A stretch of 39,344 nt of DNA from Bacillota bacterium (GTDB lineage: Bacteria > Bacillota > Clostridia > Christensenellales > Borkfalkiaceae), in NCBI GenBank assembly GCA_003343805.1, contig QAKM01000057.1, forward strand, positions 1-39,344. The letters are read 5' to 3'. Of this stretch, positions 8,147 through 17,232 are shown piece after piece. The notes under the pieces are model-generated. The model saw nothing but the letters and a program-made list of their open reading frames with translations. It made no database searches and was not told the DNA's origin. Position numbers and translations under genes: made by a program. Position 1 is the stretch's first letter, and each line of letters starts with the position of its first letter.

Positions 8147-9664
8147 ATGATCTCGAATGTGACGTGTTTTGCGCTGGCGGGGCTCGAAGGGGTGCCCGTC
8201 ACGGTAGAGACGGACGTCAACAAGGGCGTGCCCGCCTTTGAGATGGTGGGTCTGCCCGATGCCGCCGTCAAAGAATCCAAGGAGCGCGTGCGCTCTGCAC
8301 TCAAGAACAGCGGGTTCTCCTTCCCCGTCGTCAAGGTGACGGTCAACTTTGCTCCCGCCGATCTCAGGAAGGAGGGCGCCTCCTTCGATCTTGCCGTTGC
8401 CGTCGGCCTTCTGAAGGCGAGCGAACAGCTCGTGGGGGCCGATCTCAAGGGCATCGTGTTTCTGGGCGAGCTCTCCCTCGACGGCAGCCTGCGCCCCGTC
8501 CGCGGCCTTCTGCCCGTCCTCATTTCCGCCAAGGCGCGCGGGTTCACGACCTTTGTGATCCCCGCCGAGAATGCGGGAGAGGCGCGCTTTCTGGACGGCG
8601 TGCGCTGTTATCCCTTCCGGACGCTCGCCGAGGCCGTCCGCTTCCTCGTCGGGGCGGATCATCCCGAGCCCGTGCGGCCCGTCAAATACGTTCCGGGGAT
8701 GCGCGGAGGAAGTTCCGCCGATCTCAAGTTCGTCAAGGGCCAGCCGATGGCGCGGCGCGCGGTGGAGATCGCCGTCGCGGGCGGGCATAACCTTCTTCTG
8801 GTCGGCCCGCCCGGCACGGGCAAGACGATGATCGCCCGCTGCATCCCCACCATCATGCCCGACCTTTCCTTCGACGAGGCGCTGGAGATCACCAAGATCC
8901 ACTCCGTCGCGGGTATTTTGGGCGAGGAGGGCATCGTCACCGAGCGGCCCTTCCGCACGCCCCATCACACGGCGACCACCGTCTCCATGTGCGGCGGCGG
9001 CAACCGCGTGGTGCATCCCGGCGAAATTTCCCTTGCGCACGGCGGCGTGCTCTTTCTCGATGAGCTGCCCGAATACAAGCGCTCGACACTGGAGGCGCTG
9101 CGCCAGCCCCTCGAGGACGGGAAGATCACCATCTCCCGTTCGGGTGGGAGTTGCACCTATCCTGCGCGCTTTATGCTCTGCGCGAGTATGAACCCCTGCC
9201 CGTGCGGCAATTACGGGTCGGAGAAGCTCACCTGCACCTGTACGCCCGCGGAGATCCGCAGCTACCGCCGCAAGGTCTCCGGGCCGCTCCTCGACCGCAT
9301 CGATCTGCAGGTGGAGGTGGATGCCATCGCCTACGACGATCTCGCAGCGGAGGAGGCGCAGGAAAGTTCCGCCTCCGTGCGCGAGCGGGTGAACGGGGCA
9401 AGGCGCATCCAGCGCAACCGCTTCGAGAAGACGCCCCTTCACACGAATGCCGAGATGGGAGAGCGGGAACTGCGGGAATACTGCACGCTCTCGCCCGAGT
9501 GCGAACGCATTTTGCGCGATGCGTTCGAGCGGATGCAGCTCTCGGCACGGGCGAGGGCGCGCATCATCAAGGTGGCGCGCACGATCGCCGACCTCGACCA
9601 GAGCGAGGACATCATGCCCCGGCATATGTTCGAGGCGGTGTCGTATCGCATTTCATTTCGTTGA
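8147..9664 (+). CDS. comM: YifB/ComM family AAA+ ATPase (Mg-chelatase-like)
   Basis: ComM-type proteins are hexameric helicases that promote branch migration during natural transformation. The 505-residue product has the N-terminal Lon-protease-like fold domain with GVPAFEMVGLPDAAVKESKE and SFDLAVAVGLLKA. A Mg-chelatase AAA+ module follows with Walker A GPPGTGKTM, GVLFLDELPE and the block SMNPCPCGNYG. The C-terminal region contains LSARARARIIKVARTIADLD. The start at 8147 follows GAGGAGGGGG; an in-frame start 33 bases upstream would add a non-conserved tail. The next real gene is dprA, another transformation protein, after 391 bp of repeat DNA. Confidence 0.95.
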   Translation: MISNVTCFALAGLEGVPVTVETDVNKGVPAFEMVGLPDAAVKESKERVRSALKNSGFSFPVVKVTVNFAPADLRKEGASFDLAVAVGLLKASEQLVGADLKGIVFLGELSLDGSLRPVRGLLPVLISAKARGFTTFVIPAENAGEARFLDGVRCYPFRTLAEAVRFLVGADHPEPVRPVKYVPGMRGGSSADLKFVKGQPMARRAVEIAVAGGHNLLLVGPPGTGKTMIARCIPTIMPDLSFDEALEITKIHSVAGILGEEGIVTERPFRTPHHTATTVSMCGGGNRVVHPGEISLAHGGVLFLDELPEYKRSTLEALRQPLEDGKITISRSGGSCTYPARFMLCASMNPCPCGNYGSEKLTCTCTPAEIRSYRRKVSGPLLDRIDLQVEVDAIAYDDLAAEEAQESSASVRERVNGARRIQRNRFEKTPLHTNAEMGERELREYCTLSPECERILRDAFERMQLSARARARIIKVARTIADLDQSEDIMPRHMFEAVSYRISFR

Positions 9665-9688
9665 TTTTTAGCAGGCTAAAAATCAACG
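9659..9688 (+). terminator. perfect 14-bp hairpin overlapping the comM stop codon
   Basis: CGTTGATTTTTAGC (9659-9672) and GCTAAAAATCAACG (9675-9688) are exact complements with a two-base centre, so the real loop is slightly larger. The comM stop codon lies in the left arm. It could end transcription or form the first hairpin of the repeat element that follows. No T-run comes after it. Confidence 0.5.
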
Positions 9689-9703
9689 AGGAGCGGGCTG
9701 TTG

Positions 9704-9810
9704 GCATCTAAATTGCTTTTTCGCCCGCGCGCTTTGCTGTCCTTATTGGGCACTAAGCGCCAAGTATGGCGCAAATTGGGTCCCGCAGCGGAGGGGAACC
9801 CTCCTCGCGG
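9704..9810 (+). repeat. dispersed structured intergenic repeat, copy A
   Basis: This is the first of three copies of one intergenic element. Recognisable parts in order are GCATCTAAATTGC, a CGCCC tract, CCTTATTGGGCACTAAG, a hairpin GCGCCA-AGTA-TGGCGC at 9757-9772, CAAATTGGGTCC, and a compound hairpin at 9783-9810. In the compound hairpin CCGC pairs with GCGG and GGAGGG with CCCTCC across a GAA loop. Comparison with copies B and C shows paired changes in both hairpins. Together with copy B it fills the comM-dprA gap. It has no open reading frame of its own. Confidence 0.8.
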
Positions 9811-9820
9811 AAGGAATTTA

Positions 9821-9981
9821 GTTCACGCATTTCTTTTGCTGCGCGAAACAAATTCCGTGAGGGGCAAAGTTATTTGATTTTAACTTACTTTTCGCCCGCC
9901 CACGATTTTGTCCTTATTGGACAATAAGCGCCAAGTATGGCGCAAATTGGGTCCTGCTGCGCAAGGCAACCTTGCTTGCAG
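9821..9981 (+). repeat. dispersed structured intergenic repeat, copy B
   Basis: This copy begins with a hairpin unit also present in copy C: GTTCACGCATTTCTTTTGC, then CGTGAGGGG at 9856-9864. A CGCCC tract, CCTTATTGGACAATAAG and the hairpin GCGCCA-AGTA-TGGCGC at 9928-9943 follow. The compound hairpin at 9954-9981 has CTGC/GCAG and GCAAGG/CCTTGC stems with a CAA loop. Relative to copy A the second stem changes GGAGGG/CCCTCC to GCAAGG/CCTTGC on both sides, so pairing is kept. Confidence 0.8.
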
Positions 9982-9998
9982 AAGGAGATTTAGAGAAA

Positions 9999-10043
9999 AG
10001 GGCTCCCGAAAAAGTCGCGTCAGCGAGTTTTTTGGAATAAAAC
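9999..10043 (+). repeat. second intergenic repeat family (AGGGCTCCCG element), copy 1
   Basis: AGGGCTCCCG is followed by a small hairpin TCGC-GTCA-GCGA (10015-10026) and six T at 10028-10033. Two related copies lie head to tail at 20426-20515. It sits just before the dprA ribosome-binding site and resembles a weak terminator. Its function is unknown. Confidence 0.6.
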
Positions 10044-10055
10044 AAGGAGGCGGAT

Positions 10056-11144
10056 ATGACACGCGAAGAGCTGGGGATCGTATGGCTGTGCGGATGCACG
10101 GAGCTGGACAAGCGCGAGTGCGCCGCTCTTCTGCGCGCGGCCGGATCTCCTGCCCGTCTCCTCGACGACTACGAAAAAATTGCTCCGTCCGTGATACGTT
10201 CGCCCAAATCGGGGTTATATAAAGAGAGAGGCTTGCGCCTTGACGGGGTCGAAAAGCTGCTTCGGGAGCTGGAACGGGAGGACGTTTTCCCGATCACCGT
10301 GCTCGATGAGGACTATCCCGAAGCGCTCAAAAACATCGCCTCGCCGCCCCTCCTTTTGTACGGGAAGGGGGATCGGGCGCTTCTTAAGGAACGCAAGTTC
10401 TGCATCGTCGGTTCGCGCGTGACGCCGCCGTGGGCGGAGAGCCTCGGCAGAGCGATCTCGGCTGAACTTTCCTCCCGCTTCTGCATCGTCACGGGCCTTG
10501 CGGAAGGGGGAGACAGCGCCGCCATCCAGGGCGCGCTCCCTGCGGGGAGGGTCATCTCCGTGCTGCCGTGCGGGCTGAAAGAGTGCTATCCCGCCTCGCA
10601 CGCGGGCCTGAAGGAGCGCATCGCGGGAAGCGGGCTGCTGCTCAGCGAATATCCCCTCGGCGAGCCCGTGAAAAAATACAGCTTTCACGAGCGCAACCGC
10701 CTGCTTGCGGGCCTTTCGGAGGGCGTGCTCGTCCTCTCGGCAGGGGCAAAGAGCGGCGCACTCATTACCGCGAACTGCGCGGCGGAGTTCGGCCGGGACG
10801 TGTTCGCACTTCCCTACCGCCCAAACGAGGCGCGCGGCGCGGGCTGCAACGATCTCATCAAAAAGGGCGCTTCCCTCGTGACGGAGACAGAGGACATCCT
10901 CTCCTTCTACGGGCTGGAGGAGGCGCCGGTCAGAGAGGAGAGGACGAAAGAAAAGGGCCCCTCCCTCACCCCCGAAGAGGCGCGCGTGTATGAAGTCTTG
11001 CGCGACGGGGGAGAATTGCATACATCCGTTCTTGCGGAGAAGGCGGGCCTGCGCGTCTTTGAGGTCGCGGCCGTCCTCTCTTCGCTGGAACTCAAGGGGT
11101 TGGCCGTCAAAGCGGGCGGCAACCGATACTCGATCGCGCGGTGA
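10056..11144 (+). CDS. dprA: DNA-processing protein DprA (Smf)
   Basis: DprA binds incoming single-stranded DNA during natural transformation and loads RecA on it. The 362-residue product has an N-terminal helical region and the Rossmann-like DprA core. The core contains FPITVLDEDYPEALKNIASP, PPLLLYGKGD, CIVGSRVTPPWAESLGRAIS, GLAEGGDSAAIQGAL, HERNRLLAGLSEGVLVLSAG, SGALITANCAAEFGRDVFAL and a winged-helix-like C terminus. Residues in the usual GGARGID segment read TGLAEGGDS here, a mild divergence. Start support: AAGGAGG eight bases before the ATG. topA follows after 29 bp, as in Bacillus. Confidence 0.96.
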   Translation: MTREELGIVWLCGCTELDKRECAALLRAAGSPARLLDDYEKIAPSVIRSPKSGLYKERGLRLDGVEKLLRELEREDVFPITVLDEDYPEALKNIASPPLLLYGKGDRALLKERKFCIVGSRVTPPWAESLGRAISAELSSRFCIVTGLAEGGDSAAIQGALPAGRVISVLPCGLKECYPASHAGLKERIAGSGLLLSEYPLGEPVKKYSFHERNRLLAGLSEGVLVLSAGAKSGALITANCAAEFGRDVFALPYRPNEARGAGCNDLIKKGASLVTETEDILSFYGLEEAPVREERTKEKGPSLTPEEARVYEVLRDGGELHTSVLAEKAGLRVFEVAAVLSSLELKGLAVKAGGNRYSIAR

Positions 11145-11173
11145 CCGCGCCATCCGAATCTCAAGGAGCTTTT

Positions 11174-13444
11174 ATGGATCTCATCATCGTAGAGTCGCCC
11201 TCCAAGGCAAAGACCATTTCCAAATATCTCAAGGGGAAGTACCGCGTGGACGCCTCGGGCGGACACATCCGCGACCTCCCTCAAAAGACGTTGGGCGTTT
11301 CCATTGATAAGAACTTCGAGCCGCGCTATGTCGTCTCGGCGGGCAAGGAAGAGACGGTCCGGCGCCTCATGGACGAGGCAAAGAGGGCCGACCGCATCTA
11401 TCTCGCGACCGACCCCGACCGTGAGGGCGAGGCCATCTCGTGGCACTTGCAGACGGTGCTGGGGCTCGATCAGAACGGCGAGAACCGCATCGAATTTAAC
11501 GAAATTTCCCCCAAGGCCGTCACAAAGGCGTTGGAGCACCCGCGCAAGATCAACTACAACCTCGTGGATGCGCAGCAGGCACGCCGCGTCCTGGACCGCC
11601 TCGTGGGCTATAAACTTTCGCCGCTCCTCAACAACAAATTGCAGAGCGGCCTCTCGGCGGGGCGCGTGCAGTCGGTGGCGCTGAGGCTCGTCGTCGACCG
11701 CGAGCGCGAGATCCAGGCGTTCAAACCCGAAGAATACTGGACGATCACCGCAGAATTGCAGGATAAGGAGAAGAAATTCTCCCCCTTCAAGGCGGCGCTT
11801 GAAAAGTTTAACAATAAAAAGCTCAAAGTGGGCAGCAAGGAGCAGGCGGACGCCGTCCTTGGCGCGCTCGCGGCGGGCGAATATACCGTTTCTTCCGTCA
11901 AGAAGAGCGTGGCGCGCTCGCACGCCCCCGCGCCCTTCACGACGAGCACCCTGCAGCAGGATGCCTCCAACAAGCTCGGCTACACCGCGCCCGAGACCAT
12001 GCTCATGGCGCAGCACCTCTACGAGGGTATGGACGTCGAAGGGGAGGGGCATATCGCCTTCGTCACCTATATCCGTACCGACTCGACGCGCATCTCCGAC
12101 GAGGCGCAGGCGGCGGCGCTCTCCTACATCGGGGAGCGCTTCGGCAAGGAGTACTGCCCCGCAAAGCCCAATCATTACGCCTCCAAGAAGGGGGCGCAGG
12201 ACGCGCACGAGGCCATCCGTCCCATCGACGTGACGCTCACCCCCGAGCGCGCCAAAAAGATGCTCGACAAGAAGCATTATCAGGTCTATAAGCTCATCTA
12301 CGAGCGTTTCATCGCCTCGCAGATGGCGGAAGCTCTCTATGATGCGATGCAGATCGTCATCGACAACAGCGGTTATTCCTTCAAGGCGACGGGAAGAAGC
12401 CTGAAGTTTGCAGGCTTCACCGCCGTCTATCAGGAGGCAAAGAAGGAAGACGGGGAAGAGGAGGGGAGCGGCAAGCTCCTGCCCCCGCTTTCCGAAGGGG
12501 ACGCGCTCGATGCGCTCGGCGTGAAGTCCGAGCAGAAGTTCACCAAGCCCCCCGTCCGGTACACGGACGCCTCCCTCGTCAAGGCGATGGAAGATAAGGG
12601 CATCGGCCGTCCTTCGACGTACGCCTCCATCATCTCCGTCCTCAACAAGCGCAAGTATGTGACCAAAGAGGGCAAGTACATGGTGCCCACCGACATCGCC
12701 TACCGCATCACCGATATGCTGTGCAAGTACTTTACCGACATCATGGACGTCGGCTTCACGGCAGACATGGAGGAAAAGCTCGACGACATCGAGGAGGGCG
12801 GCAAGGACTGGCACGAGATCATCTCCGCCTTTTATCCGCCCTTTGCGGAAAAGCTCCGCTTTGCCTCGACGGACGGCGATGAGATGACGGACATCCTCTG
12901 CGAAAAGTGCGGGCATCCCATGGTGCGCAAGACGGGAAAATACGGCAAGTTCCTTGCCTGCTCCAACTATCCCGCCTGCTCGAACATCATCTCCGAGGAT
13001 ACGGCGCCCGTCTCCGATACGCCCTGCCCCAAGTGCGGCGCGATGATGATCGTGCGGAACGGCAGGTTCGGCAAGTTCCTCGCCTGCCCCAATTACCCCA
13101 AGTGCAAATCGACGCTCCCTTACGGCGAGGAGAAGAAGCGGGAGGAAAAGCTCGAGGGCACCTGCCCCGTCTGCGGCAAGCCCGCAAAGGTCCTCTATAC
13201 CCGCACGGGCAGAATGTATTACGGCTGCAGCGGGTATCCTGCCTGCAAGTTCATGAGCTGGGACGAGCCAACGGGCGAAAAGTGCCCCGTCTGCGGCGAG
13301 GCAATCGTCAAGACCAAGAAGGGCGTCTTGAAATGCAGTAATAAGGACTGCTCCTACCGCCCGCCTCAGCCCGAAAAGGCGCCCGAAGCCGAAGCAAAGG
13401 CACAGACGCCCGACGCTCCCCAAGCGGCAGAGGGCAACGCATGA
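11174..13444 (+). CDS. topA: DNA topoisomerase I
   Basis: Type IA topoisomerase that relaxes negative supercoils through a 5'-phosphotyrosine intermediate. The 756-residue product has the TOPRIM domain (LIIVESPSKAKTISKYLKG, ATDPDREGEAISWH), GRVQSVALRLVVDREREI, and the catalytic tyrosine region TYIRTDSTRIS. At the C terminus (from about residue 575) there are four zinc-ribbon units with CEKCGHPM, CPKCGAMM, CPVCGKPA and CPVCGEAI. The last unit pairs with CSNKDC. The true start is the ATG at 11174 behind AAGGAG, so the protein begins MDLIIVESPSK. Its stop overlaps the trmFO start (ATGA). Confidence 0.97.
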   Translation: MDLIIVESPSKAKTISKYLKGKYRVDASGGHIRDLPQKTLGVSIDKNFEPRYVVSAGKEETVRRLMDEAKRADRIYLATDPDREGEAISWHLQTVLGLDQNGENRIEFNEISPKAVTKALEHPRKINYNLVDAQQARRVLDRLVGYKLSPLLNNKLQSGLSAGRVQSVALRLVVDREREIQAFKPEEYWTITAELQDKEKKFSPFKAALEKFNNKKLKVGSKEQADAVLGALAAGEYTVSSVKKSVARSHAPAPFTTSTLQQDASNKLGYTAPETMLMAQHLYEGMDVEGEGHIAFVTYIRTDSTRISDEAQAAALSYIGERFGKEYCPAKPNHYASKKGAQDAHEAIRPIDVTLTPERAKKMLDKKHYQVYKLIYERFIASQMAEALYDAMQIVIDNSGYSFKATGRSLKFAGFTAVYQEAKKEDGEEEGSGKLLPPLSEGDALDALGVKSEQKFTKPPVRYTDASLVKAMEDKGIGRPSTYASIISVLNKRKYVTKEGKYMVPTDIAYRITDMLCKYFTDIMDVGFTADMEEKLDDIEEGGKDWHEIISAFYPPFAEKLRFASTDGDEMTDILCEKCGHPMVRKTGKYGKFLACSNYPACSNIISEDTAPVSDTPCPKCGAMMIVRNGRFGKFLACPNYPKCKSTLPYGEEKKREEKLEGTCPVCGKPAKVLYTRTGRMYYGCSGYPACKFMSWDEPTGEKCPVCGEAIVKTKKGVLKCSNKDCSYRPPQPEKAPEAEAKAQTPDAPQAAEGNA

Positions 13445-14742
13445 TCCGCATCATCGGCGCGGGCCTTGCGGGGAGCGAGGCGGCGTATTATCTGGGCAGC
13501 CGCGGCGTCGAAGTCGAACTCGTCGACATGAAGCCGAAAAAGTTCACCCCCGCGCACGAGAGCGCAAACTTCGGCGAGCTCGTCTGCTCCAATTCCCTAA
13601 AGAGTGACGATGTCTGGGGCAACGCCTGCGGGCTCCTGAAAGAGGAGATGCGGCGGTTGGGCTCGCTCACGATGGCGGCAGCGGAAGTTTCCCGCGTGCC
13701 GGCGGGCGGGGCGCTCGCCGTCGATCGGGAGAAGTTCTCCGCCTATATCACCGAACAACTGCGCGCCTGCCCGCACATCCATATCGTCTGCGAGGAAGTG
13801 ACGTCGCTGCCCGAACGGGGCGTCATCGCGACGGGCCCGCTGACGGGCGGGGCGCTCTACAAGGACATTGAGGAAAAACTCGGCGCCTCGCTGCACTTCT
13901 ATGACGCTTCCGCGCCCATCGTCGCGGCGGACAGCATCGATCTTGACCACACCTTTACGGGCGACCGATACGGGAAGGGCACGGGCGATTACATCAACTG
14001 CCCGCTCACGAAGGAAGAATATTACGCCTTTGTGGAGGCGCTCACCTCCGCCGAACGGGCAACGCTGCACGAGTTCGAGAAGGGGGAGATCTTCGAGGGC
14101 TGTATGCCCCTCGAAGTGATGGCCTCCCGCGGGAAGGATACGCTCCGCTTCGGCACGTTCAAGCCCGTGGGGCTCGCGGATGAGAGCGGCGCTCGCCCCT
14201 ATGCCGTATTGCAGCTCCGCAAGGAGAATGAGGCGGGCACGAGCTATAACCTCGTCGGCTGTCAGACCAATCTCAAATTCGGCGAACAGAAGCGGGTGTT
14301 TTCCCTCATCCCCGCCCTCGCTCACGCGGAGTTCGAGCGCTACGGCGTCATGCACCGCAACACCTATCTCCCCGCGGACCGGCTCTTAAACAACGATTTT
14401 TCGCTCAAAAGTAACCCTGATCTCTTTTTTGCGGGGCAGATCACGGGCGTCGAGGGATACGTTGAGAGCGCGATGAGCGGGCTGTTCGTCGGCATCCACA
14501 TCTGGAACCGCCTGCACGGAAAGTTGAGCGAAGCGCCCGAAGATACCTGCGTTTCGGGGGCGCTCGCCCGCTATATCTCCACGGAGAACAAAGATTTTCA
14601 GCCCATGAACGCCAACTACGGCATTCTCAGACAGAGCGTTTGTGTGCGCGACAAAAAGGAAAAGAAGAGACGCCTCGGAGCGCTTGCGCTCGAAGAGATC
14701 GAACGCTTCAAAGCGACGATCTGTGGCGAAGGAGGAAGATAA
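13441..14742 (+). CDS. trmFO: methylenetetrahydrofolate--tRNA-(uracil-5-)-methyltransferase TrmFO
   Basis: TrmFO makes 5-methyluridine at position 54 of tRNA using methylenetetrahydrofolate and FAD; it replaces TrmA in most Firmicutes. The 433-residue product starts with the FAD loop IIGAGLAGSEAAYYL and has FTPAHESANFGELVCSNSLK, VPAGGALAVDREKFS, TFTGDRYGKGTGDYINCPL, MPLEVMASRGKDTLRFGTFK and QITGVEGYVESAMSGL. Length is normal for the family. It overlaps topA by four bases and hslV begins right after its stop. The topA-trmFO-hslV order is conserved in Firmicutes, but xerC, usually between trmFO and hslV, is absent. Confidence 0.97.
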   Translation: MIRIIGAGLAGSEAAYYLGSRGVEVELVDMKPKKFTPAHESANFGELVCSNSLKSDDVWGNACGLLKEEMRRLGSLTMAAAEVSRVPAGGALAVDREKFSAYITEQLRACPHIHIVCEEVTSLPERGVIATGPLTGGALYKDIEEKLGASLHFYDASAPIVAADSIDLDHTFTGDRYGKGTGDYINCPLTKEEYYAFVEALTSAERATLHEFEKGEIFEGCMPLEVMASRGKDTLRFGTFKPVGLADESGARPYAVLQLRKENEAGTSYNLVGCQTNLKFGEQKRVFSLIPALAHAEFERYGVMHRNTYLPADRLLNNDFSLKSNPDLFFAGQITGVEGYVESAMSGLFVGIHIWNRLHGKLSEAPEDTCVSGALARYISTENKDFQPMNANYGILRQSVCVRDKKEKKRRLGALALEEIERFKATICGEGGR

Positions 14743-15276
14743 ATGGAATTTCGCGGAACGACCATCTGCGCCGTCAAACGGGACGGCGTTACGGCCATCG
14801 CGGGGGACGGACAGGTCACCCTCGGCGAGTCGGTCGTGTTCAAGAATACGGCTATCAAGGTGCGCCGCATCTACGGCGGCAAGGTCATTCTGGGCTTTGC
14901 GGGCTCGGTGACGGACGCCTTCTCGCTCTCGGAGCGCTTTGAAGGGATGCTCAACAAGTTTGCGGGCAACCTCATGCGTTCGGCGGTGGAGCTTGCAGAC
15001 CTCTGGCGGAGCGACAAGATCGGAAGAAAGCTCGACGCCATGATGATCACGGCGGATAAGGATACCCTCCTCATCCTGTCGGGCACGGGCGAAGTCATCG
15101 AACCCGACGAGGGCATCTGCGCCATCGGCTCGGGCGGCAACTATGCCTTGGCGGCGGCGCGCGCCCTTGCGCAGAACACCGATTTTTCCGCCGAGGAGAT
15201 CGCAAGAAAGGCGCTCAAGATCGCAAGTGAGATCTGTGTCTATACGAACGACCACATCATCTGTGAAACGGTTTGA
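14743..15276 (+). CDS. hslV: ATP-dependent protease proteolytic subunit HslV (ClpQ)
   Basis: HslV is the proteasome-like threonine peptidase that forms a two-tier ring capped by HslU. The 177-residue product has [38 protein letters not shown] and [16 protein letters not shown], typical of the family. The probable catalytic threonine is Thr6, so the five residues MEFRG would be removed or folded back, as for the short leader of Bacillus ClpQ. Its start codon directly abuts the trmFO stop. hslU follows after 154 bp of apparently inserted non-coding DNA. Confidence 0.97.
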   Translation: MEFRGTTICAVKRDGVTAIAGDGQVTLGESVVFKNTAIKVRRIYGGKVILGFAGSVTDAFSLSERFEGMLNKFAGNLMRSAVELADLWRSDKIGRKLDAMMITADKDTLLILSGTGEVIEPDEGICAIGSGGNYALAAARALAQNTDFSAEEIARKALKIASEICVYTNDHIICETV

Positions 15277-15303
15277 AAAGGATATGCTTCGCAATACGGT
15301 GTC

Positions 15304-15363
15304 GCGCTGCGGCAACTTTCGGTCACTTACGGTTTAGTAAGCTCGCTCAAGTTTTCCTCGCGC
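15304..15363. repeat. symmetric nested inverted repeat between hslV and hslU
   Basis: Three pairs of arms are nested around one centre: GCGC (15304-15307 / 15360-15363), AACTT/AAGTT (15314-15318 / 15349-15353) and CTTAC/GTAAG (15326-15330 / 15337-15341). The unpaired gaps match exactly in length (6 and 7 bases) on both sides, and the loop is 6 bases. The flanking bases 15285-15420 look like part of the same non-coding insert. I recall similar intergenic sequence in other gut Firmicutes but cannot confirm it here. Confidence 0.5.
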
Positions 15364-15430
15364 TCCTTGTCTTGCTCGCATCTTCTTTCCAAACATAGGG
15401 CAGCAATTTTGAATCAATGGAGGAACAAGC

Positions 15431-16741
<1,311 letters not shown>

Positions 16742-16761
16742 GGGCGCGGAAGGGGGAGAAT

Positions 16762-17232
16762 ATGACAAAGGAACAGTGTAAAGCGCTCGAAACCCGCGCC
16801 AAGTCGGGCGATCCCGTGGCGGAGTACGATCTCGGCGTTGCCTATCAGCGCGGCGACGGGGTGAAGGCCGACCTGAAGCGCGCCGTTTTCTGGTGGAAGA
16901 AGTCGGCGGAAAAGGGGTACGGCCTTGCCGAGTACAACCTTGCCATCGCCTATCAGCGGGGGCTGGGGACAAAGCAGGATCAAAAGCGCGCCGTGGAGCT
17001 CTATACGAGCGCCGCAGAGAAGCACTTCGGGCCGGCAGAGTACAACCTCGGCTTCTGCTATCTCAACGGGTACGGGGTGGAGCGCGATCCCAAGCGCGCC
17101 CTCTATTGGTGGAACAGTGCGCTTGCACACGGATTCCGCAAGGCGGGGGAGGCCATCGGACAGTTTGCCGCCCGCCTCATGCAGCAGGAAGAAGAGAGAA
17201 AAGAACAGAGCAAAAAGGAGCAGAGATCATGA
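16762..17232 (+). CDS. Sel1-like repeat protein
   Basis: The 156-residue protein is made of three to four Sel1-like (tetratricopeptide-related) repeats of about 36 residues. The repeated core is AEYDLGVAYQRGDGVKADLK, AEYNLAIAYQRGLGTKQDQK, then AEYNLGFCYLNGYGVERDPK, each followed by RAxxWWxxSA-type helices. Such repeats usually bind other proteins. There is no signal peptide, so it should be cytoplasmic. The tail is rich in Glu, Lys and Gln. Ribosome-binding site GGGGGAGAAT precedes the ATG; the stop overlaps the hisS start (ATGA). Its role next to hisS is unknown. Confidence 0.88.
   Translation: MTKEQCKALETRAKSGDPVAEYDLGVAYQRGDGVKADLKRAVFWWKKSAEKGYGLAEYNLAIAYQRGLGTKQDQKRAVELYTSAAEKHFGPAEYNLGFCYLNGYGVERDPKRALYWWNSALAHGFRKAGEAIGQFAARLMQQEEERKEQSKKEQRS

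Noticed and set aside
9659..10055. An insertion sequence remnant between comM and dprA.
   Set aside because: No transposase-like frame, terminal inverted repeats or target duplication were seen; the DNA is made of hairpin repeats.
10907..13423. An 838-codon open frame opposite topA, and similar long ones opposite comM, hslU and the PMT-like gene.
   Set aside because: High GC makes antisense frames long; the sense frames match known families along their whole length.
16893..17228. A 112-codon N-terminal extension of hisS.
   Set aside because: It lies out of frame within the Sel1-repeat gene; the protein begins with the conserved MIQAPKGTKDILPRD at 17229.
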